DNA of 64,000 bases from Clostridia bacterium (GCA_017452785.1 JAFTLT010000013.1:22468-86467); one strand, 5' to 3'. Numbered from the stretch's first letter, positions 7,360-14,976 are shown. Notes: generated from the sequence alone by a model not told the origin. Numbers and translations: made by a program.

Positions 7360-9133
7360 GACTTAACACCTGCCCTTCCTTGTAATAGTAGCTCTGAAGC
7401 TGATACATTCTGTAATATCCTCCCTTGAGTTCCATCAGCTCCTCGTGTGTACCGCTTTCTGTAATTCTGCCGTCAGATACAAAGAGGATGCGGTCACAGA
7501 AAAGAGTTGAGGAAAGTCTGTGAGAGATGAAAAAGGATATTTTATTCTTTGTCAGCTCATTGTATTTGAGGTACAGTTCATTTTCTGCTATCGGGTCAAG
7601 AGCAGCTGTAGGCTCATCGAGAATAAGTACGGGAGCATTTTTATAAACGGCTTTTGCAAGAAGTAGCTTTTGCTTTTCACCACCTGAAAAATCAGCCGCA
7701 TCCTTGTAAACATCTTTAACCATAAAGGTGTTTTCTTTTTTGTCAAGACTTTCAATTTTCTCTCTGATACCTGCCTTTTCAAATGCAGAGTACAGCTTTT
7801 CCTTATCATAATCGGAAGTGAAACAGATGTTTTCCGCAATAGTCATAGGCATAAATGTGTAATCCTGAAAAACGGGAGAAAAAAGGTCAAAGAAATCACT
7901 CTTTGAAATATCCTTACTGCTTACGCCGTTAACAAGTATTTCACCCTCGCTCGGGTAGTACAGACCGCAAAGAAGCTTCACCGCTGTAGTTTTGCCTGCA
8001 CCGTTTTCACCAACGATTGCAATATTTTCACCTGCGTTGACCTTAAAGGACATATTTTTTATTGTACTTTCCTCTGCGGCAGGGTACCTGAAAGAAACAT
8101 CTTTAAACTCGATTGACGTTACATCACCGAGCTTATGTGATATCTTGTCAGCATTATTTTCATTCTCAGCCTCGGTAAAGTCACGGAAGGCATGACAGTC
8201 ATTACAGCAACGTTCTAAATCTGACACGCAGATAACAAGATTCATAATCCAGTTGGAAAAGCCTGTAATGATACCGAAATAGAAAATGAAATCAGAAACG
8301 CTGAGCTCGTTTTTGTAAACCAGATAAACAAGATAGGCATAGGCAACAAGCTCTCTTATCATATTGAGAAAAGCTCTTGTTCCGCTGACATTGAAGCTCT
8401 GACGCATATACTTGCCCGTTATCTTCTGAAGCTCATAAACAAACTTGGCATAAGCAGAAATGAAATAGTCGGAAAAACCGTAAAGTCTGATATCCTTTGC
8501 GGCAGAGTTATCCTTACTCAGCTCGTAATAGTAGTCAAGTTTTACAAAGATACTGCCTCTTGCCTTTTTAACATTCTTCTCTTTTTCGTTGAGATAACGA
8601 AGAAGGAAAAACTCGCCCACACAGGTAAGAAGTATAAGCAGAATCATCATAATGTTGATTTTATAAATGAGTGTAAGGGAAGTTATTACGCCGAGTACAC
8701 AAACCAGAAACTGATTGCAAAGGGTGATAAAGTACGAAGACGAAGACCAGTAGCTACGGTAAAATTCCATAGCTATTTTATTCTTTTCTCTGCCCTCAAG
8801 GCTTTCGATGTTTATGTAGTCTGTGTGTATGTTTTTCTTAAAAGCCATAACCGCATAACGCATACGGATTACTCTCGCACTTCCCTGCAGAAGCTCATTG
8901 AGAAATGGGTCAAGCCAGGTTGTAACGGTAACAAGTACACTTAAAAGTGCCACTATTAAGGTAAGTTTACCAACAGTAACGCCCTCATTTATGCAGTCAA
9001 TCATTGCTTTGGGGATAAAGGCTGTTATGATAGGAAGAAAAACCATTGCGGGAACTCTGATAGAAAAGTAGATAAGACTTTTCTTGTCCCACTCTATCCA
9101 GTTTTTAATCATATACTTTAAGTTGTCTTTCAT
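7346..9133 (-). CDS. ABC exporter half-transporter, subunit 1 (membrane and ATPase domains fused)
   Basis: A 595-residue half-exporter with membrane helices in the first ~330 residues and an ATPase domain with Walker A GENGAGKTT, Q-loop PVFQD, signature FSGGEK, Walker B LILDEPTAALDP and switch SHRLSS. The frame is open up to 9376 because it runs through a repeat element; the real start is the ATG at 9133, preceded by AAGGAG at an eight-base distance. It is first in the two-gene operon, and the 580 bases upstream hold a promoter, an RNA with its own terminator and an inverted-repeat element, so expression is probably controlled in the leader. Confidence 0.92.
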   Translation of the reverse strand: MKDNLKYMIKNWIEWDKKSLIYFSIRVPAMVFLPIITAFIPKAMIDCINEGVTVGKLTLIVALLSVLVTVTTWLDPFLNELLQGSARVIRMRYAVMAFKKNIHTDYINIESLEGREKNKIAMEFYRSYWSSSSYFITLCNQFLVCVLGVITSLTLIYKINIMMILLILLTCVGEFFLLRYLNEKEKNVKKARGSIFVKLDYYYELSKDNSAAKDIRLYGFSDYFISAYAKFVYELQKITGKYMRQSFNVSGTRAFLNMIRELVAYAYLVYLVYKNELSVSDFIFYFGIITGFSNWIMNLVICVSDLERCCNDCHAFRDFTEAENENNADKISHKLGDVTSIEFKDVSFRYPAAEESTIKNMSFKVNAGENIAIVGENGAGKTTAVKLLCGLYYPSEGEILVNGVSSKDISKSDFFDLFSPVFQDYTFMPMTIAENICFTSDYDKEKLYSAFEKAGIREKIESLDKKENTFMVKDVYKDAADFSGGEKQKLLLAKAVYKNAPVLILDEPTAALDPIAENELYLKYNELTKNKISFFISHRLSSTLFCDRILFVSDGRITESGTHEELMELKGGYYRMYQLQSYYYKEGQVLSHEKA

Positions 9134-9169
9134 TGAATCAACTCCTTGTATTAAACTTCCGTGTTGAAA

Positions 9170-9443
9170 AAGTTGACGAGCATAATCCGAAACAGTTTTT
9201 TGAATGCGGATTTCCGCCAATGTATTGTTAAAATACTCGTAAATCCGAAAGGATTTACTGCGTTTTGTGCCGCAGCTTGACAAAAATCCGCTATTCAAAA
9301 AATCTTCGACCTGAAAGTGAGGATTTTTTATTGGATCTTTGGCGGCTGAGCACGAAGAAAGGCTGACGCCTTTCAAGGACGAAACACCGAAAAGACTTAA
9401 AAAAGACCGCCTTCAGGATATTTCGGATTATACTCGTCAACTT
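9170..9443. mobile_element. MITE-like, hairpin-rich inverted-repeat element
   Basis: The 23-base ends AAGTTGACGAGCATAATCCG... (9170-9192) and their inverse (9421-9443) match with one mismatch. Inside lie a second inverted pair (TTTTTTGAATGCGGATTT, 9197-9214, with 9285-9303) and compact hairpins: TAAATCC-GAAA-GGATTTA (9240-9257), CTGCG/CGCAG (9258-9275) and GAAAGGC-TGAC-GCCTTTC (9357-9374). CCGCCAA (9215-9221) can pair with TTGGCGG (9338-9345). There is no transposase and no clear target duplication. It either is a miniature transposable element or encodes a structured RNA; it sits in the leader of the ABC operon. Confidence 0.6.
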
Positions 9444-9536
9444 GTAACGGCCACTTTCGTTTCACGGGTGCAATAATTTGACACGGCCAAGCAGAAGCAA
9501 GTGGGTTAAGTCTTTCTTCTGCCGGCACCCTGAAAC

Positions 9537-9709
9537 AAAAAAAGTGTGTGCAAACCGAAGTCCTGCACACACGAAAAATGCAAAGCCTCGTTTTGCTACC
9601 ACACAAACTTTCGGACAAATCTCACAGAGAACGCCAAAATAGAAGCCTGCATTTTTACCTAAATAAAAACACGACTCCGCAAAATCTGTCCATATTAAGT
9701 TTGTGTGGT
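9537..9709 (-). ncRNA. Structured RNA, copy 1 of a two-member family (about 173 nt, own promoter and terminator)
   Basis: The predicted transcript begins at ACCACACAAACTT (9709 downwards), seven bases after the -10 box. This 13-mer pairs perfectly with AAGTTTGTGTGGT (9610-9598), closing a 112-nt imperfect hairpin with further stems (GGACAGAT/ATTTGTCC; GGAGTC/GGCTTC; TTTTTA/TAAAAA). A linker AGCAAAACGAGG... leads to a terminator, GTGTGTGC/GCACACAC with seven T residues. A homologue with the same plan is at 24899-25060. It may be a small RNA (6S-like shape) or a leader attenuator for the ABC operon; I cannot assign an Rfam family. Confidence 0.7.
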
Positions 9710-9715
9710 GGGTTT

Positions 9716-9744
9716 ATTATACCAAATTGCACCATAGAGTGCAA
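9716..9744 (-). promoter_or_regulatory. Sigma-A promoter of RNA copy 1
   Basis: On the minus strand TTGCAC (9744-9739), 17 bases, TATAAT (9721-9716). The start point predicted seven bases later coincides with the 5' strand of the RNA's closing stem. Confidence 0.85.
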
Positions 9745-9758
9745 GTGGATTTGTAAAA

Positions 9759-9796
9759 TAAAAAATGCGCCTCTGATCGTGAAATCAGAAACGCAT
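9759..9796 (-). terminator. Terminator of the 18-codon mini-ORF transcript
   Basis: On the minus strand ATGCGTTTCTGAT pairs with ATCAGAGGCGCAT around a short loop and runs into TTTTTTATTTT. Confidence 0.85.
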
Positions 9797-9816
9797 AAAT
9801 CCGTATAAAAGAAGTA

Positions 9817-9873
9817 TTATTTGCAAACGGACAAAACGGTAGCTGATTTCATTAAGTAAATATTATGCATCAT
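9817..9873 (-). CDS. Putative 18-residue peptide (leader peptide or microprotein)
   Basis: The mini-ORF MMHNIYLMKSATVLSVCK has a proper ribosome site (AGGTGG, five to six bases before ATG), a near-consensus promoter 31 bases upstream (TTGACA-17-TATACT) and a terminator 20 bases after the stop. The whole transcript would be about 140 nt. Such a short unit in front of exporter genes resembles leader-peptide attenuators, but a second promoter follows, so a link to the ABC genes is not proven. It could also be a small RNA with an incidental ORF. Confidence 0.45.
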   Translation of the reverse strand: MMHNIYLMKSATVLSVCK

Positions 9874-9903
9874 TCTGTCCACCTGCCTTTCAATGTTTTT
9901 ATC

Positions 9904-9932
9904 AGTATAGCACCCACAGTTTGAAATGTCAA
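9904..9932 (-). promoter_or_regulatory. Strong sigma-A promoter of the mini-ORF
   Basis: On the minus strand TTGACA (9932-9927), 17-base spacer, TATACT (9909-9904). Confidence 0.85.
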
Positions 9933-9964
9933 TGGAATTTGCAGAAAAGCATATAACAATCCTC

Positions 9965-9993
9965 TTGTCATATATTCTTTTATCTGCTAAAAT
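9965..9993 (+). promoter_or_regulatory. Sigma-A promoter of the MFS gene
   Basis: TTGTCA (9965-9970), 17-base spacer, TAAAAT (9988-9993); divergent from the mini-ORF promoter 33 bases away. Confidence 0.65.
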
Positions 9994-10024
9994 AATACTA
10001 TCCTGCCAAAAAGGAGAAAGCATT

Positions 10025-11464
10025 ATGAAAACAAAAACATTGACCCCGGAAAAGATGGCTAAAATAGCCGCAAAGAGGGAAAAAGAAATTGCCCGTCTTG
10101 AAAAAGAAAAGCAAAAGCCAAAGGGTAAATTTTATCTGCCTTATCTTATTTTCATTATCAGCCTTATCTATCTCACCGATGAGGTGGCTTCGCAGATAGG
10201 GCCTCTTATGAAAACTGAAATTGCCAATGACCTTTTTGCACGCTTCGGTGACAGCTCAGTGGGTCTGCTTGATACTCTCAGTATGATAGCAATACCTTTT
10301 CAAGTGCTTGCGATTTTCTATAAGCCTCTGTCTGACAAGTACGGCAGAAAAAAGTTTTTATTTATTAACACCCTCGGTCTTGGCTTAGGTCTGTTTTGTG
10401 TGTTCCTCTCAAATAATATTCCTCTCTATGTTATCGGCACATGCATGATTCAGTTCTTTGTGCCCCACGATATGCAGGTTGTTTATATAATGGAATCTGT
10501 GCCTAGCAAGCACAGAGCAAGAATATATTTCACAATAAAGAGTTTTGCCACTATGGGCATTATGCTCGTACCCCTGCTTCGCAGAACTCTTATGGCAGAT
10601 ATGTCACAGTGGAGAATTGTCTTCCTTGTGCCTGCTGTTATAGGTCTTGCAACATCTCTCATTGCACTTTTCTTTGCAAGAGAAACCGACACATTTATCG
10701 ACACAAGACTCAAATATCTAAAAATGACTGATGAAGAAAGAGACGTCGCAAAGCAGGAAAAGGACGCAGCAAGCTCTCAGGGCGGTCTTATAAATTCGCT
10801 TAAGTTTGTCTTGAAGCATAAGCAGCTGAAATATCTCTATCTCTCAACAGGTCTTCTTAATATGGGGTACCTGATAACTATGTACTATCAGGTTATCATC
10901 TCCTACGGTTATGCAGGCAGATACGGTGAGGTTACAGATGAAATACTCAATCAGGTCAGCCTCAATGAGGTTACATCTGCGCTGATTTTCTTCCCTATAG
11001 GCAGTGCTGTGCTCCAGCTGCTTGTGGGAATTTTCGGTGATTGGCTCGGCAGAAAGAAGGCTGCAATTATCATGTCAGCTCTTTGCGTACTGAGCTTTTT
11101 AGGCTTCACCCTCGGCTCAATTTACGGTTGGCCGACAGTCATTGTGGGACTCTCAGCCGGTGCATGCATAGGCTCCTACTGGGGTGCAGGCGATCTTATC
11201 AATCTGATGATAAGCGAATCCGCACCTACCAATCTTCGTTCTTCGGTGCTCTCATCAGAGTTTATTGCTATGGGCATCGGTATTGGTCTTTGCTATGTTG
11301 TGGGCATACCGCTTATCACTTGGCTCGGAAATGCTGTTATCGGCACTATCTGCATTTGCTTTGCACTGCCCGGTTTTATTTCGGCGCTGATTGTGCTTAT
11401 GACAAAGACACACGACACCACAGGAGTTGACCTTGATAAGGTCACAGGCTGCGAATGGGACTAA
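10025..11464 (+). CDS. MFS transporter
   Basis: A 479-residue major facilitator protein with a Lys/Glu-rich cytoplasmic N-terminus (about 1-35) and about twelve membrane helices. The MFS loop motif appears as KPLSDKYGRKKFLF (about 99-112, between helices 2 and 3) and again in weaker form as GDWLGRKKAAI in the second half, so both halves are intact. The start at 10025 follows AAAAGGAGAAAGC; the open frame upstream to 9926 contains the promoter. It is monocistronic, closed by a weak hairpin at 11495. The substrate cannot be told; sugar or drug transport are both seen in related proteins. Confidence 0.88.
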   Translation: MKTKTLTPEKMAKIAAKREKEIARLEKEKQKPKGKFYLPYLIFIISLIYLTDEVASQIGPLMKTEIANDLFARFGDSSVGLLDTLSMIAIPFQVLAIFYKPLSDKYGRKKFLFINTLGLGLGLFCVFLSNNIPLYVIGTCMIQFFVPHDMQVVYIMESVPSKHRARIYFTIKSFATMGIMLVPLLRRTLMADMSQWRIVFLVPAVIGLATSLIALFFARETDTFIDTRLKYLKMTDEERDVAKQEKDAASSQGGLINSLKFVLKHKQLKYLYLSTGLLNMGYLITMYYQVIISYGYAGRYGEVTDEILNQVSLNEVTSALIFFPIGSAVLQLLVGIFGDWLGRKKAAIIMSALCVLSFLGFTLGSIYGWPTVIVGLSAGACIGSYWGAGDLINLMISESAPTNLRSSVLSSEFIAMGIGIGLCYVVGIPLITWLGNAVIGTICICFALPGFISALIVLMTKTHDTTGVDLDKVTGCEWD

Positions 11465-11494
11465 TCTGAATGTAAATATCTGAAATACAGTGAA

Positions 11495-11530
11495 AGCCGC
11501 CTGAATTTTGTCGGGCGGTTAACTGTTTGT
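11495..11530 (+). terminator. Possible terminator after MFS gene
   Basis: AGCCGCCTGA pairs with TCGGGCGGTT (11511-11520); the following T-tract is poor (AACTGTTTGT). Confidence 0.5.
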
Positions 11531-11541
11531 CATAAAATGCA

Positions 11542-11570
11542 TTGACAATATAGCTGTATTATAATATAAT
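11542..11570 (+). promoter_or_regulatory. Consensus sigma-A promoter of the toxin-antitoxin operon
   Basis: A perfect TTGACA (11542-11547), 17 bases, TATAAT (11565-11570). Such operons are usually autorepressed by the antitoxin; the alternating TATAATATAAT stretch overlapping the -10 box may contain the operator. Confidence 0.85.
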
Positions 11571-11603
11571 ATGGTTAGAATATTACTATAAGGCGGTGCT
11601 TTT

Positions 11604-11870
11604 ATGAATATAAGACCTTCAGCAGCAATAAGACAAAATTATAATGAAATAGCGGAGCTTTGCAGAAAAACGGGAGAGCCTGTTTATCTGACAAAAAATG
11701 GTGAGGGCGACCTTGTTGTTATGGATATCGAGTCCTTCACAAGACGTGAAAAAATGCTCAGACTCAGAGAGGAACTTTTGCAGGTTGAAGCCGACAGAAT
11801 GGCCGGTATAAAAGATGTTACCCTAGATGAACTGTCTGACTATCTCGATGATATAATAGGAGAAGAATGA
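11604..11870 (+). CDS. Type II antitoxin, Phd/YefM family
   Basis: An 88-residue protein with the Phd/YefM N-terminal DNA-binding fold: MNIRPSAAIRQNYNEIAEL, then TGEPVYLTKNGEGDLVVMDIESF, the standard pattern in which the antitoxin covers residues 1-55. The C-terminal part (about 56-88) is helical and acidic and would wrap the toxin. It binds its own promoter and neutralises the downstream RelE/ParE-like toxin. The ATG follows AAGGCGGTG. The toxin start codon overlaps the stop of this gene (ATGA), ensuring coupled synthesis. Confidence 0.92.
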   Translation: MNIRPSAAIRQNYNEIAELCRKTGEPVYLTKNGEGDLVVMDIESFTRREKMLRLREELLQVEADRMAGIKDVTLDELSDYLDDIIGEE

Positions 11871-12175
11871 TGAAATATACCGTTGTTATCTCCGAAAGAG
11901 CAAAACGACAGATTGCTCAGCACGTATCTTTTCTTGCTGATGTTAACAAAAACGCTGCAAGAAAACTGAAGAAAAATATTATTGAAGATTTAAACGCTCT
12001 TTCAGATATGCCTCGCAGATATTCTTATTTGAATGATGAGTTGATTGAAAAAAATTATTACAGAAAAATGCTGTTTGAAGGCAGATACCTTGCCGTTTAT
12101 CATATAAACGGCAACACGGTCTACATAGATTATGTGGTTGATTATCGTCAGGATTATCAGTGGTTGCTTAAATAA
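11867..12175 (+). CDS. Type II toxin, RelE/ParE family
   Basis: A 102-residue protein (or 101 from the second ATG at 11870). It shows the RelE/ParE superfamily pattern: TVVISERAKRQIAQHVSFLADVN, a middle MPRRYSYLNDELIEKNYYRKMLFEGRYLAVYHI strand set and a C-terminal VYIDYVVDYRQDYQWLL with the closing basic/aromatic residues. RelE members cleave mRNA on the ribosome; ParE members poison gyrase; the residues visible (R in YRKML, Y/R/Q near the end) fit the plasmid-stabilisation RelE-like group. Paired with the upstream YefM-like antitoxin by a four-base overlap. Confidence 0.9.
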   Translation: MMKYTVVISERAKRQIAQHVSFLADVNKNAARKLKKNIIEDLNALSDMPRRYSYLNDELIEKNYYRKMLFEGRYLAVYHINGNTVYIDYVVDYRQDYQWLLK

Positions 12176-12211
12176 AAATGATGTAACACTCAAAGAAAAG
12201 GAAAAAGGAAA

Positions 12212-12910
12212 ATGCAAAGTAAAACTAAAAGGACTTTTTATACTGAAGCCGCATATGCAGTCGGCATAATACTTCTCGCCTTAGGCACTGCTTTTATGGA
12301 GCGTGCCGATTTCGGCCTTTCGATGATAGTGGCACCTGCTTACATATTACATGTGAAGCTGTCGCAATATTTCAGCTTTTTCACCTTCGGAATGGCTAAA
12401 TATGTGTTTCAGGCTTTTCTGATACTTATTGTTGTTTTAATCCGTCGCAGATTTAAGCTCGGTTATCTGTTTTCTTTTGTTACGGCAGTGATTTACGGCT
12501 TTGTGTTAGACGGCGCAATATCTCTTGTGTCTCTTGTGCCCTTCGGCGGTACCATGCCGTGGAGGATAGTTTATTTCCTTTCAGGTATGCTTATGTGCTC
12601 TATGGGAGTATCGCTTTTCTTTCACACATATATTTCGCCTGAGGCTTATGAGCTGCTTGTTAAGGAAGTGGCAGAAAAATATAACTTCCCTATAAGTAAA
12701 ACCAAAACAGCTTATGACTGTTCAAGTCTGGTGCTGAGCATAGCTTTATCCTTTGCATTTTTCGGCTTCGGACATTTTGAAGCAATTAATGTGGGAACAT
12801 TCATATGTGCAGTTGCCAACGGATTTCTTATAGGCAGAGCTTCGATTGTGTTTGAGAAGTTTTTTGAGTTTAAAGACGCATTGCCGATGAGGAATTTTTT
12901 TGAAAAGTAA
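12212..12910 (+). CDS. YczE/YyaS/YitT-like integral membrane protein
   Basis: A 232-residue protein with about five or six membrane helices. The opening YAVGIILLALGTAFMERADFGLSMIVAPAYIL matches the YczE/YitT-like pattern in which an early helix is followed by a Gly/Ser-containing loop and a short second helix. The function of the family is not established. The ATG at 12212 follows two AAAGGAAA stretches. It lies 36 bases after the toxin gene and could be cotranscribed with it, and it ends with a clear terminator. Confidence 0.75.
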   Translation: MQSKTKRTFYTEAAYAVGIILLALGTAFMERADFGLSMIVAPAYILHVKLSQYFSFFTFGMAKYVFQAFLILIVVLIRRRFKLGYLFSFVTAVIYGFVLDGAISLVSLVPFGGTMPWRIVYFLSGMLMCSMGVSLFFHTYISPEAYELLVKEVAEKYNFPISKTKTAYDCSSLVLSIALSFAFFGFGHFEAINVGTFICAVANGFLIGRASIVFEKFFEFKDALPMRNFFEK

Positions 12911-12941
12911 AATCAGTGCTTTAGCGGCAAGTGTAAAAAAT

Positions 12942-12981
12942 CAGCAGATATGTACGATACATACCTGCTGTAAATTTTTTA
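12942..12981 (+). terminator. Terminator after the YczE-like gene
   Basis: CAGCAGATATGTA (12942-12954) pairs with TACATACCTGCTG (12958-12970), followed by TAAATTTTTTATT. Its T-tract abuts the stop codon of the convergent kinase gene. Confidence 0.9.
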
Positions 12982-13479
12982 TTAGGGACCGGTTAAGCTG
13001 TTAAGATATTTATCTGCCTCTTCTCTCGATTTAAAAATCACAACCTGTTTTTCGCTTTTGTATTTATCAATCAGTTCATAAATATACGGCAAAGTGTTTT
13101 CAGCGAATTCTTCAATAAACTGTCTGAATTCATCGTCTAATTCTGTTTCAATCCAAGGCAAGTCATAACGGCCTTTGCCTATTCGCTCTGTTGCACCTTG
13201 CAGACAAACCTCTGTTGGCAAATCAAAAAGGAAAACTGTGTCACATTGTTGAAGTCTTAGTTCAATTGTTCTTTTATAGTTGCCGTCAATTATCCATTGT
13301 GGCATTGCAAATATTTCGGTTATTCTTTCGTCAAACTCTTCTCTTGAAATATGGGTTTTGTCAGGCTTATGCCATATAGCATCAAGATAATAAAGAGGTA
13401 AACCGGTGCACTTATTCAGTTTTTCTGCAAATGTTGTTTTGCCCGATCCGGGGCAGCCTATTACCATTACTTTGTTCAT
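12982..13479 (-). CDS. P-loop nucleotide kinase-like protein (FlaR / 'DNA topology modulation' family)
   Basis: A 165-residue P-loop NTPase. Walker A is GCPGSGKTTFAEKL (residues 8-21), followed by YYLDAIWHKPD and a WIIDGNYKRTIELRL segment and the strand DTVFLFDLPTEVCLQGATERIGKGR. This combination (LDxxxWxP, DGNYxxT, R-rich lid) is typical of the AAA_17/adenylate-kinase-like family annotated as topology modulation protein FlaR. The actual substrate is unknown. It overlaps the preceding acetyltransferase by four bases, so they form a two-gene operon. Confidence 0.82.
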   Translation of the reverse strand: MNKVMVIGCPGSGKTTFAEKLNKCTGLPLYYLDAIWHKPDKTHISREEFDERITEIFAMPQWIIDGNYKRTIELRLQQCDTVFLFDLPTEVCLQGATERIGKGRYDLPWIETELDDEFRQFIEEFAENTLPYIYELIDKYKSEKQVVIFKSREEADKYLNSLTGP

Positions 13480-13937
13480 TTTATTTCCAAACCCATAAAA
13501 ACAAATTCTTCATCATTCCCGAATCTGTCTTTTATGATTTCCTTATATTCTTGTGCAAACCCACAGCTTTCATAGCACTTAATTGCTCTTACATTCCACG
13601 AGCGCACCTGTATCAATATTTTGCTGTTGGGGTAACGCTTTGAAACTGTTTCAAGTCCGCATTTTAAGTAGGTTTTCCCATAGCCTTTTCCACAAAAATC
13701 AGGTGAAAGACCAATACCAAGAAAAACCATTTCATTCTTTTTATAAATGTTGATATATGCTGTCAGTGTTCCGTCTTCCCAAAAACAAATATAGTTGTCT
13801 TTGTTTTCGCTTTTCAGCAAAGGTGAGTTGCTTTTTGCCGCTTCATCAAAAGACATATAATTATATACGTCATAGAGCGAAGGATATTGCCACGAGCATA
13901 TTTCTTTGACGGCGGCAGTATTCATCGAACTAATCAT
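13476..13937 (-). CDS. GNAT family N-acetyltransferase
   Basis: A 153-residue acetyltransferase. The acetyl-CoA pyrophosphate loop is GLSPDFCGKGYGKTYL (about residues 77-92; pattern Q/R-x-x-G-x-G/A given here as CGKGYGK), followed by the NVRAIKCYESCGFAQ C-terminal motif of the fold. The start is uncertain: ATG at 13937 lies next to the 24-base ATTCATAATTCCTC repeat, which supplies GAGGAATT as the only Shine-Dalgarno-like sequence; MNTAAV at 13925 is an alternative. Acceptor substrate unknown. Confidence 0.85.
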   Translation of the reverse strand: MISSMNTAAVKEICSWQYPSLYDVYNYMSFDEAAKSNSPLLKSENKDNYICFWEDGTLTAYINIYKKNEMVFLGIGLSPDFCGKGYGKTYLKCGLETVSKRYPNSKILIQVRSWNVRAIKCYESCGFAQEYKEIIKDRFGNDEEFVFMGLEIK

Positions 13938-13959
13938 TCATAATTCCTCATTCATAATT
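13936..13959. repeat. 24-base repeat, copy 1
   Basis: ATTCATAATTCCTC... is found with the same 24 bases at 22102-22125. It overlaps the first codon of the acetyltransferase and touches the stop of mltG. Similar ATTATGAAT-rich pieces occur at 19396-19423, 19659-19692, 40193-40215 and 63900. Confidence 0.7.
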
Positions 13960-14806
13960 ACCCAACAAGTCCCACTGCATTGCAGTTTTTCTTGTGCTCG
14001 GCATAAGTCTCAGCGTAATAATAATTCCAGTCACTGTCAGTTACAAAGTAAAAATAATCCGTTTCGGCAGGGTACAACGCAGCCTCAATAGCCGCAAGAC
14101 CGGGGTTGGTTATGGCGCCCACAGGCAGACCCTCACACTTATAGGTGTTATATTTTTCGGCATAGCTGTCGGCGGTGCTGATATACTTCGAGTCAGCAAC
14201 ATAATCATTGATATAGTGGATAGTCACATCACACTGCAGGCGTGGGAAAGACGGACTTTTAAGACGGTTATGAAGCACACTTGCCACATTTTTCACACTG
14301 TCTGCCGTATAAGATTCCTCCTGCACAATAGAGGCAAGGGTGATTATTCTGTCAAGAGTGTAACCAAGCTCATAGGCGCGTTGTCTGTACTCAGAAGTGA
14401 GCTTACGCTCAGTGTTGTCAAGAAAACGGGAGAGTGCCTTTTCCTCGCTTTCACCACGGTAAAACTCATAGGTGTCGGGAAAAATATATCCCTCAAGGAT
14501 AAATGCTCTGTCTTGCTTATTTTCAATTTCTTTTATAAAAGAATAGGGGAGTGACTGAATATATGCTATATCATTTGTCAATTCTAAAAAGCGTGAAGCA
14601 TTGCACACTTCGTTTTCTTCAAGTCTCTCGGCTATCTGAACGGCGGTGAAGCCCTCAGGGAAGGTTACTGTTACTGTGAGAGATTTTGTTGTTTCAGTGG
14701 TGTCGGGTGTAGTTGTTACATCCTCACCTTTATCAGCACAGGCATATAGTGTGAGAAGGCTGAACACGAGCAGTAAAATGCAAAAGAGCTTTTTTATTGT
14801 AATCAC
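13958..14806 (-). CDS. mltG: Endolytic transglycosylase MltG-like lipoprotein
   Basis: A YceG/MltG-type protein of about 282 residues. Seen: a LysM-like start of the domain (VTVTFPEGFTAVQIAERLEEN), the LEGYIFPDTYEF motif, and the catalytic region LASIVQEESY with the conserved Glu, followed by VLHNRL, LQCDVTIHY and PGLAAIEAAL. MltG cuts nascent glycan strands and sets their length. The hydrophobic start KKLFCILLLVFSLLTLYAC ends in a Cys that resembles a lipobox, unlike the usual membrane-anchored MltG. Start choice is hard: AAGGATGTG lies just before, allowing the GTG at 14806 or an ATA at 14797; the frame is open to 14908 through the promoter. Confidence 0.85.
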   Translation of the reverse strand: MITIKKLFCILLLVFSLLTLYACADKGEDVTTTPDTTETTKSLTVTVTFPEGFTAVQIAERLEENEVCNASRFLELTNDIAYIQSLPYSFIKEIENKQDRAFILEGYIFPDTYEFYRGESEEKALSRFLDNTERKLTSEYRQRAYELGYTLDRIITLASIVQEESYTADSVKNVASVLHNRLKSPSFPRLQCDVTIHYINDYVADSKYISTADSYAEKYNTYKCEGLPVGAITNPGLAAIEAALYPAETDYFYFVTDSDWNYYYAETYAEHKKNCNAVGLVG

Positions 14807-14947
14807 ATCCTTAAGTTTTAAGTTCTTTTTATATTGGAATTGTATCATAATACAGTCAAAAACAAAAGAGAAACAGAAATAATTTATGAAAATTGTAAGA
14901 ATTTGCATTATTAATTGCAGTAAATTCTCTGTATTTTCAAAAAAGAC

Positions 14948-14976
14948 TTGAAAAATATTGCGATATGTTATAAAAT
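14948..14976 (+). promoter_or_regulatory. Sigma-A promoter of efp
   Basis: TTGAAA (14948-14953), 17-base spacer, TAAAAT (14971-14976). Confidence 0.7.

Noticed and set aside
9134-9376. N-terminal extension of the first ABC protein
   Set aside because: The frame is open but runs through the inverted-repeat element; the AAGGAG-linked ATG at 9133 gives a normal-length exporter.
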